Below the pieces are notes generated by a model, which was not told the DNA's origin, made no database searches, and was given only the letters and a program-made list of their open reading frames with translations. From assembly GCF_029784155.1 (NCBI RefSeq), contig NC_073692.1:435713228-435777227 (forward strand): a DNA stretch of 64,000 nt, given 5' to 3'. The stretch's first letter is position 1, and each line of letters starts with the position of its first letter. Below, piece after piece: positions 55,801-64,000 of the stretch. A program made the translations under genes and the position numbers. Source of the stretch: Uranotaenia lowii. Taxonomy: Eukaryota; Arthropoda; Insecta; Diptera; Culicidae.

Positions 55801-58800
55801 TTATAGACGTAGATCGATAGCTTTTAGAAAAAGGTAGATTTCGAACATGTAGTCCAAGTCTTTCACAGCGAGCACGTCCCTCACTGGAACGTTGGGTGGT
55901 TTTCCTCGGGCCCGAAGGGAGTCTATTAAATTCGTTCTGGCGACAAGATGGACCTCACACGACCAAACAATATGCTCGATGTCATGGTAACCTTGGCAAC
56001 AACCACATAGATTGCTGCCAGCAATATCAAAACGATAGAGTACCGCGTTTAAGGAATAATGATTGGACATGAGACGGGAAAATATACGAATAAAATCCCG
56101 ACTCAGATCCAACCTATTAAACCAGGGTTTAAGGCTTACCTTAGGGATAATCGAGTGGAGCCACCGACCCAACTCATCCTCGTCCCATCTGCGCTGCCAG
56201 TTGACAATAGAGTTTCTTCGCGCCAAGAAGTAGAATTCGTTGAAGACGATTTCACGCTGGCAAATGTTGCCTTCCATCGCACCCACCTTTGCAAGGGAAT
56301 CTGCCCTCTCATTGCCTAATATCGAGCAATGTGAGGGGACCCAGACAAAGGTGATGGAAAAGCAACGTCTTGATAAAGTGGTCAGAATATCTCGAATCTT
56401 TCCGAGGAAATACGGTGAGGTCTTTCCTGGTCTTATCGAACGGATTGCTTCAACAGAGCTGAGACTATCCGTGACAATATAGTAGTGTTCGACCGGTTGT
56501 GAGGCTACGCTGTCAAGAGCCCAATGGATAGCCGCCAACTCAGCGATATACACCGAGCATGGAGCTTGAAGACTGTACGAGGCACTATAAATTTGGTTGA
56601 ACACTCCAAACCCTGTACAATCATCGATGAGGGAACCATCAGTGAAGTAAATTTTATCAGCGTTGACGTGTCTATATTTCGCATCAAAAATCCGAGGAAC
56701 AATGAGTGTACGATGTGTAACCTTCGACTAAACTAGTCTTGCTAACCTCAAGGTCGCTTATCTGTGAATGTACCTTAACCCACTTTTAGGAGAGGAAACA
56801 TATCACCAACAGGAACCCATTATATGTTGCCCCGCAAAGAGATGCAAATGAGTACCCGTTATAGGGAAATGGAACTTTCACTCTAGGGGTGTCAGGAAGA
56901 GTCAAACCATTGATCGACTTTCCAGTGACGAGGGGTGTGTGTTCCTTCCGAAATCGCTACGCGTATCAAATATAGTGAAACTTAGGGAAAAGTGAGCTAT
57001 TTCTCTAGGAAGATCTGAACCCATCTAACTTCTTTGAATACATATACATGGCTTTATTTAGGGTTTTCATGTGTCTACTTGCGTGTGTTGGGTTCTTTAA
57101 TGTTGGCGTCTTGGCTGGGCACTTCCCTCGATGGCATGCATTTAACCGGTATTCTCAAATCCGAGGGTTCCTATTTTGGCGAGATGCTGATTTGAGAATC
57201 TAGCGGGCCCGGATCTAGACGAAGTCAGTACTCTAGGGATTGCGATCGTAGCTAACGGCCGCTCCTGGTGTTCGCTTGCCGTGCACCCTGGTCAGTATAG
57301 GTGTTGACCACGTGCTCTCTTGCTACCGCTGACCCGTCTGGCTTGGATCCGAGATCCCCTATGGATGAAACTGGTTCGGAATTTGTCCGAATAAGAGAAA
57401 AAAGGCCCTTGCTGGACCTGGCGAAACAATTAGACACACCCTCAAAGCCATATTTTTCCACACTTGACACATGTAATTATAAATAACATTTAACAAACTA
57501 TTTTAACAAATTTTACCTTTTTTCTGCTTTTAACTTGTTCTCCTTCTTGTTCTGTGTTTTGTCTGCTTGTTAGCCCTTATATTTTACTTTAACTGTTAGA
57601 CTATAATTATAAATAATTCGCTTTTAATAATTCTTTCTAGGTTAAGTTTCACGATTTTACTAACCGTAACAGAACTTTTTAAATCGCACACAAATTCTGA
57701 TCCCTTTCGTTGGCTTATTGCCTTGAGCGAAGTATTAGCTAACAATTGTGCCCTTTCCTATAAGAAATAAACCACAAATTCAACAAGTTTCACTTTTTTA
57801 CAAAAAACACATGTTAAAACCTACAATTACTAAAAACGGCGCGCACTCTACTTCACTCGAAAGTCACGACCAGAAAGAATGACTCTTGTTTCATTTGATA
57901 AGTTGGAGGCTATGCGGATAGGAATTTAAAAAGGAACGGACAAATAGTTTGATATGTCAAAAGGGATACTGGTGCGCCATCTGCATCTCAACCCCTTTAA
58001 ACACCCTGGCTCACACCGTTGGGAATACACTTCTTCCCCCGCGAGTGTGCCCCTGTAACTAATGTCGACCTTGCCAGCGAAGACACCAACCTATCGACAT
58101 TAGATCACAGTTGATTGCAGCCCTTGACTTGTTTTGCAAAACGGGTTAAATTGAAAATGCTCCTAACTTATACTTGGGTCGGAGACCACAAGCATAACTT
58201 GTGACCAACGGTTACAGATGTTGTTCCGGGATTCCATGAATTTCCTGCTGCATAGACAAATCAAACTGGACAGAAGAATTGTCGTAGTCCGGGTTACAAA
58301 CACGAGTTGGAGAATACGAAGAAGGGTTTACCTGCATTGACATGAAGATATGGTATATAGACATAAATCTGGTTTGAAGATTTTGCTCAAGTAGCCTTTC
58401 GAAATTTGCAATCACCAATGGGTTCATAACCTCACACCTGATGAGGAACCGAAGAGATAGTAAACTTAATCGATCTTTTAGAGGGAGTATTCCTGCCAAA
58501 ACTTCGAGACTCATATTATGCGTTGATGGCATACAACCCAAAGCGATGCGAAGACAACGGTATTGGATTCGCTTGAGTTTTATGAGGTGTGTTTTGGCAG
58601 CCGATTGAAAACAGAAGCCACCATATTCCATCACTGAGAGAATAGTTGTTCGATACAATTTGATAAGATCTTCTGGATGGGCTCCCCACCAGGTGCCAGT
58701 GATTGATCGGAGAAAATTCATTCTTTGTTGGCATTTTCCTTTCAGATACTCAACGTGAGCTCTCCAGGTACATTTGGAATCAAACCAAACCCCAAGATAC

Positions 58801-60992
58801 TTAAAACACCTCGATTGTGTGATAGTTCTACCAAGGAGTTGAAGCTGAGGTTGAGCAGGTCTATGTTTTCTAGAGAAAACAACCATCTCTGTTTTCTGTG
58901 GAGAAAACTCAATCCCAAGCCCCAAAGCCCAGGAAGACAATCTGTCTAAAGTATCTTGTAAAGGCCCGTGCAGATGAGACTCAGTAGATCCTGTGACAGA
59001 CACCACGCCGTCATCTGCAAGTTGTCTTAGAGTGCAGCCTTCAGAGATACAACTGTCGATATCGCTTACATAAAAGTTATACAAAAGTGGACTCAAACAT
59101 GAACCCTGCGGGAGGCCCATGTAAGAGGACCTTCTAACAGCAAGATCCCCGTGAGCAAAGTTTAAATGTTTCTCACAAAGCAAGCTGTATAAGATGTTGT
59201 TCAAAAGAGGAGGCAGACCCCGGGAGTGCAACTTGTCTGACAACACCTCTATTGAGACTGCATCAAAAGCTCCCTTTATGTCTAGAAACACTGAAGCCAT
59301 TTGCTCACGTTTTGCGTACGCCATTTGTATCTCTGAAGACAGCAAAGCAAGGCAATCGTTTGTCCCCTTGCCCCTTCGAAACCCAAATTGAGTATCTGAA
59401 AGGAGACCATTTGTTTCCACCCATTTATCCAATCGGAACAAAATCATTTTTTCCATCAATTTCCGAATGCAAGACAACATCGCTATTGGACGGTACGAAT
59501 TAAAATCGGACGCAGGTTTCCCAGGCTTTTGGATAGCAATAACTCTCACTTGTCTCCAATCTTCGGGAACCATGTTGTGCTCCAAGAATTGGTTGAATAA
59601 ATTCAACAAGCGAAATTTGGCGGCATCCGGAAGGTTTTTCAACAAGTTGAATTTTATTCTATCAACTCCCGGAGCTGAATTGTTACAAGAGAGGAGAGCA
59701 AGTGAGAATTCCATCATTGAAAAGCTGGAATCCAGATCGCATCTGTTCGGAGGCACACTTCGGATGATTTTTCGCACAGGTGTTGAATCTGGACAGATTT
59801 TCCGTGCGAAATCAAAAATCCATTTATGCGAATGCTCTTCATTTTCGTTCGTAGAAGAACGATTACGCATGCTTCGTGCCACATTCCACAAAGTGCTTAA
59901 AGATGTTTCCCGCGACAAACCTCCCACAAAGTTACGCCAATGCGCTCGTTTTTTCCCCTTGATCAGGCTTTTAAATTGCTGCTCAAGAGAAAAATACGCG
60001 TTGAAGTTATCCAGGGTTCCGTGTTTCCGAAAAACTTTAAAAGCGTTACATTTGTCCACGTAAAGTTTAGTACACTGACTGTCCCACCATGGATTGGGGC
60101 GCCTTCGACGGACAGATGGATCTGGGATGGGTTTCGTTTGAGATTGCACTGCACTATCATAAATCAAGCGAACGAGAAATGTGTATTCCTCCAAAGGATG
60201 TAACACATTCGTTGAATGGATGGCTGAAACAATTGCGTCCGAGTACTTTTTCCAGTCGATGTGTCTTGTAAGGTCATATGCCATATTTGATGAATTTGAA
60301 GTGTTGACCCCATTGGTGATTGTAATTTTGATTGGCAAGTGATCACTACCATTAGGATCAGGAATTACCTTCCACTGGCAATCCAATGATAGTGAGTTTG
60401 AGCAGAGTGAGAGGTCAATTGCACTTGGTCTTGCAGGAGGTTTAGGTACTCGTGTTTTTTCACCCGTGTTCAAAACTGTTAAATTGAAACTGTCACAAAT
60501 GCCATAAATAAGATTAGAACGTCTATCGTCAATTTGTTCTCCCCAGACAGTTCTATGCGAATTGAAATCACCCAGGATCAACCTTGGCTCAGGCAAAACT
60601 GAGCAAAGGTTCTCTAGGTGACTTCGATCCACTGTAACTCTCTGAGGCCAGTATAAACTGACAACGCATAAGTCCCTACCTCTTATAGTTGTATGACATG
60701 CAACAGCTTCAATTCCACCTGACGAAGGAAGATGGACTCTATAAAATGAGTGGCGCTTATTGATCCCTAAAAGCACCCCTCCATAAGAATCGTCACGGTC
60801 CATGCGGATAATATTAAAATCGTGGAAAGAGATATCATTTTGAGAAGAAAGCCAAGTTTCGGACAAAGCAAAAATATCACAATTAGTTTCATGCAGAAGA
60901 AATTTTAACGGATCCAGTTTGGGGATTAGACTACGGCAATTCCACTGTAATACAGTGATATCTCCGACCTCTCGGCTTAAATTAGCCATCAA
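55801..60992 (-). pseudogene. LINE ORF2: endonuclease, reverse transcriptase, RNase H (split by LTR)
   Basis: Part 1 (60992-58217) starts MMANLSREVGDITVLQWNCR, with the apurinic-type endonuclease (ALSETWL, LGDFNSHRTVWG, NGSDHLPIKI) in residues 1-230 and reverse transcriptase around 470-720 (MGLPQGSCLSPLLYNFYVSD, LADDGVV). Part 2 (56711-55801) carries RNase H (ELAAIHWALDS, VTDSLSS, WVPSHCSILGNERADS) and the CCHC-like end (CGCCQGYHDIEHIVWSC). The two parts are in the same frame once the LTR and one copy of its duplication are set aside (1,228 codons before the stop), so the LTR is the only break seen. Confidence 0.9.
56716..58216. mobile_element. Solo LTR of an LTR retrotransposon, 1,501 bp, GATG duplication
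   Basis: On the plus strand it starts TGTAACC and ends GGTTACA, a TG...CA LTR with 7-bp mirrored ends. GATG lies immediately outside both ends (56712-56715 and 58217-58220). No gag/pol coding and no second LTR are present, so it is a solo LTR left by recombination. A 4-bp duplication is most typical of Ty3/gypsy-type elements (inference). Its direction cannot be decided; CTCGCGGGGG-like and stop-rich A+T blocks give no clear U3/R/U5. Confidence 0.88.
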
Positions 60993-61089
60993 GAGAGATA
61001 AACATTGAAATGAGGGGCCAAGTTTGCATCAATTGCTTCAAAAAAGTCTTCACTACAGGAAGCATTGCGTTAACAACCCGAATAGAATT

Positions 61090-61470
61090 GTACAATGAAA
61101 AAACCATGAATTCTATATTCACAAACCATAAATTTTATGGTTTACACAATGCTTATTATCGTCCACGATACCGTGAATGCACATTGGAATTCATAGTTTC
61201 TGACCATACATTTCACTGTTTTGGCGAAAATAACCATGAAAAAGGGGTATTGTTATGCAGCGTGACCATGAAAAAAATGGCGATTTTCCATACATTGGAA
61301 AGCACAAAAATATGAAGTCCATGGTAATAACAGCTTCCACTTTTCATAGTAAAACCATGAAAATCCGTTTATTTCCATTGTCGATACGAGGATGGAAATC
61401 AAGGTTTTTCTATGGTATATAATTATGGTTTCAACCATGAAATGTCATGGTTTACTATGAATAATTTAAT
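61090..61470. repeat. Array of AACCATGAAAA-like words
   Basis: AACCATGAATTC, AACCATAAATTTTATGG, ACCATACATTTCAC, AACCATGAAAAAGG, ACCATGAAAAAAATGG and AACCATGAAAATCC recur within 370 bp, then CATGGTTTACTATG. The layout is the same kind of word-array arm as in E1 and E3. It abuts the 5' end of LINE copy 2. The opposite arm and terminus were not placed. Confidence 0.6.
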
Positions 61471-61767
61471 TTTTATGGATTGGAATAGTTTGCTGAAGTT
61501 ATTTCTCGCTTCAAGGAATTTTATTCACGATTAGTTGTGCTTTTGAACAAACTTTATAAACGTTTATTTAAAAGCACGGCCAATCAGGAATACAATTCCT
61601 CAAAACAAGAAAAAACTTAAGCAAACTAGTTAATCAAAAAAAGAAATTAATTATTATTTTATTTTAATTTATAATTGATCAAATGCCTTTCATTATAAAG
61701 GTTATGTTGCTGAAATTCAGCCCTGATTTGAACTTAAATCCAAATATCAAAATTCAGACTACAAACT

Positions 61768-62022
61768 TTACCAAGCCTTGTTCGAGCTATCATATATGTC
61801 ATCATCATTATGGCTACTTTCATTCGAAGTGTTCGGATTGTTGAAAAAGGCTGAATTGTCATAGGCATCATTTTTCATGTCCGAAGGTTCTATGTAATAA
61901 CCAAATATATAGGCTAATTTTAGCAAATCGATCAGTAGTGTGATGTCCGTATGTGTTGCATTGACCGGAGATTTCTGGACCAAAAACTGTCGAAAATAGG
62001 CTGCCCAATCTGGTCCAAACAT
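61768..62022 (-). CDS. Unrecognised ORF, 84 codons
   Basis: It reads MFGPDWAAYFRQFLVQKSPV, then THTDITLLIDLLKLAYIFGY and an Asn/Asp/Ser-rich acidic tail ending SSNKAW. The hydrophobic pattern and acidic tail look protein-like. A minus-strand acceptor-like site (tttttctag) lies upstream near 62103, but the frame between is closed by a stop. It may be the last exon of a transposon gene in the element whose arm is at 61090. No family was recognised. Confidence 0.35.
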   Translation of the reverse strand: MFGPDWAAYFRQFLVQKSPVNATHTDITLLIDLLKLAYIFGYYIEPSDMKNDAYDNSAFFNNPNTSNESSHNDDDIYDSSNKAW

Positions 62023-62476
62023 GGAGTTCGAATTACTGCTTCCCGACGCTCAGTTACAGTGTAATTTGTCCACATTAACAACGTTGATGTACACAAAGTA
62101 TGCTAGAAAAAAAATTGATAAGTAGGTACAAATTTTAAGGTTTTAAGTACCAGTAAACAGATACTTACAGACACACTCATCGCCACACCGTGGTTGCGTT
62201 CGTGATACGAAAAATAATGTTACTCTTAGCTCAGCTGATGAGCATCGATTTGTCACTGTTGATCAGAGATGGCTCAAGGTAAATCTTTCCAGAATAATTT
62301 CAACGTTTGTATCTAGTCATTTTTCTGTTGCTATTACCGATGATACGGTTCTGAAAAAGAATAAATCAGAATAATTTGCCTCTTTACAACATAGGTAGAC
62401 AGTACTTACTATAAACTATAATATAATACAGGAACATTAGGCCATTGAGGCAATACTTTTTTGGAGCACGATTTTC

Positions 62477-62782
62477 TTATTTCAGTCTACCATCCAGATT
62501 GAGAAATTCCTCCATGTTGGCATCGTTTAATTTCTTTCGTGAAGGCGGATGATATTTTACGGCGTCTACGTAGTATTTCCGTCGACACAGACATGCAACA
62601 GGTTGCGGAACTGGTGGCAAACGAATTGGTGGAGGAAGCTCGGACGAGGAACCACTGGAAGTTCCAGCACCCCCAACAGCTCCGTCACTCGGAGAATTAC
62701 CGGAATCGTTGTCCTCATATACTGAAGCAAATGGTTTTCGATAGATTCTTGTGGCCAATCCGTCGTTCCCAAGTAGTCGCAA
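62477..62782 (-). CDS. Unrecognised ORF, 101 codons
   Basis: It starts MRLLGNDGLATRIYRKPFAS, has a Gly/Ser/Pro-rich middle and a motif VACLCRRKYYVDAVKYHPPS, and ends MEEFLNLDGRLK. Higher G+C than the surrounding DNA supports coding origin. It may be an upstream exon of the same gene as 61768-62022. No known domain was recognised. Confidence 0.35.
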   Translation of the reverse strand: MRLLGNDGLATRIYRKPFASVYEDNDSGNSPSDGAVGGAGTSSGSSSELPPPIRLPPVPQPVACLCRRKYYVDAVKYHPPSRKKLNDANMEEFLNLDGRLK

Positions 62783-62974
62783 ATGTCTCCTTCCATTCTC
62801 GCTGTAGCAGCGGCGACGCGGAACTGCTTAAAATCTGCAAAAAAAACTATGAGTTGAAAAAAAACCTAGTTATTCGTATAAAAATGGACCTACCACGTCG
62901 TTTTTGCAATAAAATTGTCAGCGAAAAAAAATATTATTCTGGATAAAATGGCGGGCACACAAAACAAATCTCTA

Positions 62975-64000
62975 CACGAAAAAATGGTTATGTTCAAAAC
63001 TAGCAAAATTTTACTAGTGTTCGTTTTGGTTATGGATCTTCATTCCACCATTAAGTACATTGTAACAATAATAATCACAATAAAATTATTGTAATACCGT
63101 GTTTCTGATATTTTCAAAAACGATTAAAAAACGATGAAGTTTATTGTTAAACTGAAAATCATTGTTCGGTTATTTTAAAACCATGGTCTTTGCTACACCT
63201 TTGAACACCTCTTATTGATTCAGAATGAAAAAATGCCATTCAAAATGTCAGATAATTTAAAAATTCCTGGTTGGATAGCAGGTTCTGAAAAATTAACATT
63301 AATATTATTTGTTTGCGAAGTCCCCTCATCGATGGAATTATTATTTGGAGATAAATTCCCGCGGAAACCAGGAGGTGTTATTTTTTCTTTTACCGTAGCT
63401 GATTGATTTTTGCCTACACTGTTTGAGGAAATAACCATTGGAATTTTTTTCGGTACCTTGGGAGAAGATTGTCTTGTACGCTTCCGAGTGTTTCCTACAA
63501 AGAAGACCGGTTGCACATCATCCGCCGAGTCTGAGTCTTCGCTATCAACTGGCAGCACTGAGAAAAGGTTACTGGATTGCTATAAATATAATGATTTAAA
63601 AATTCTAAGAATTATTATTCTCCGTTCAACTGTTTTGAATTTCAATGTACATTCACAATGTACAGGGAAACAAGAAACATTAAAAGAACATGAAACCTGT
63701 CGGGCCCTGTTTAGAACTCGAAAGGTTTTTTTTAAAGAATTTAGCATTTATAAAAAATTCACCAAATCTAATAATTGAACTACTAAAAAACACGTTTTAC
63801 AACCAGTAAAAATAAAACATAATTATGTAAAAGCATAAATTTTCACAAAGAAACGATCTCACCAAAGTTCATCAAAAGGTGCTAGGTTTCCGCCGTTGTT
63901 ATCTCCCAGTTCTTCTTGGTACTGGTAGTCTTGAAATGGCTGCTACTGAATATTTTCATTAATACTAATTCCTCCATACTACCGCACTTCCGTTGTTTTG
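62975..64000. mobile_element. Probable CACG-terminus element E6, left end (runs off the window)
   Basis: TA (62973-62974) followed by CACGAAAAAATGGTTATG has the same form as the ends of E2 and E4. ATGGTT/AACCAT words recur up to 63190. The right end is outside the window, so this rests on one terminus only. The acidic/basic ORF at 63220-63558 lies inside. Confidence 0.4.
63220..63558 (-). CDS. Unrecognised ORF, 112 codons
   Basis: It starts MLPVDSEDSDSADDVQPVFF, then a basic nuclear-localisation-like stretch (RKRTRQSSPKVPKK), a Ser/Asn-rich middle, and ends IFKLSDILNGIFSF. The upstream frame is blocked by a stop after an acceptor-like stretch. Disordered-type composition; no fold or family recognised. 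Confidence 0.35.
   Translation of the reverse strand: MLPVDSEDSDSADDVQPVFFVGNTRKRTRQSSPKVPKKIPMVISSNSVGKNQSATVKEKITPPGFRGNLSPNNNSIDEGTSQTNNINVNFSEPAIQPGIFKLSDILNGIFSF

Larger units (their letters stand above)
55647..61000 (-). mobile_element. LINE copy 2, nearly full ORF2, interrupted by a solo LTR
   Basis: It is the same family as copy 1, on the opposite strand. The A-tail lies at about 55654-55647 (T-tract on the plus strand), followed inward by the shared 3'UTR words and ORF2. The 5' border is uncertain, near 61000, where homology cannot be followed and no ORF1 is seen. The target duplication was not found because the 5' border is unclear. The LTR at 56716-58216 inserted later. Confidence 0.85.

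Noticed and set aside
1..64000. tRNA or rRNA genes
   Set aside because: No tRNA cloverleaf with A/B boxes and no rRNA segment was recognised by reading; a covariance-model scan was not possible here.

Overview
The window is nuclear DNA of an insect, most likely a culicid mosquito or a closely related dipteran. Five conserved single-copy animal genes have short GT-AG introns of about 55-150 bp, and a C2H2 gene carries the arthropod ZAD domain. A BTB/zinc-finger gene has tandem alternative 3' exons, and the intergenic DNA is A+T-rich and full of transposons. There are no operons, rRNA or CRISPR arrays, and I saw no tRNA gene. The species assignment is inference.

Left third (1-28 kb) is gene-dense. 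In order it holds: the 5' part of a ZAD-C2H2 factor (-, runs off the left edge); enigma, an ACAD9-like mitochondrial acyl-CoA dehydrogenase homologue lacking the usual catalytic glutamate (+); the eIF4E transporter 4E-T (-, four coding exons, about 1,598 residues); NELF-C/D, i.e. TH1 (+); a TRIC-type trimeric intracellular cation channel (-); and the SNARE Ykt6 (+). NELF-D and TRIC converge. Two DNA transposons fill the space upstream of NELF-D, one ending 78 bp before its start codon.

Middle (29-48 kb) is a single minus-strand BTB/zinc-finger regulator. Its BTB core exons lie at 45.3-46.9 kb, and four separate terminal exons (at 44.6, 43.1, 30.1 and 29.1 kb) each encode two C2H2 fingers and a stop. 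All four open in the same splice phase, so they can be used as alternatives. The 12.6 kb between the second and third terminal exons is packed with transposons: a decayed RTE-type LINE split by a foldback DNA element, a 2.9 kb Helitron-like element, a 183-bp LINE tail, and other repeats.

Right third (48-64 kb) contains no host gene I can recognise. It is a transposon cluster: two inverted-repeat DNA elements, a 5'-truncated LINE with a 13-bp target duplication, and a second LINE copy whose long ORF2 is broken only by a 1.5 kb solo LTR flanked by a perfect GATG duplication. Further DNA-transposon ends and three unrecognised minus-strand ORFs follow.

The most unusual theme is a set of DNA elements (17462-19323, 33650-35614, 48284-49024, 49147-50871, probably 62975 onward). 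They share 5'-CACG termini and 2-bp target duplications (TT, TT, AG, TA). Most have inner arms built of a degenerate repeated word that differs from element to element, and several have a gene-like, spliceable core. Termini and duplication length fit CACTA/Mirage-like (CMC) transposons, but no transposase was recognised. All similarity statements come from reading the sequence; no database search was run.
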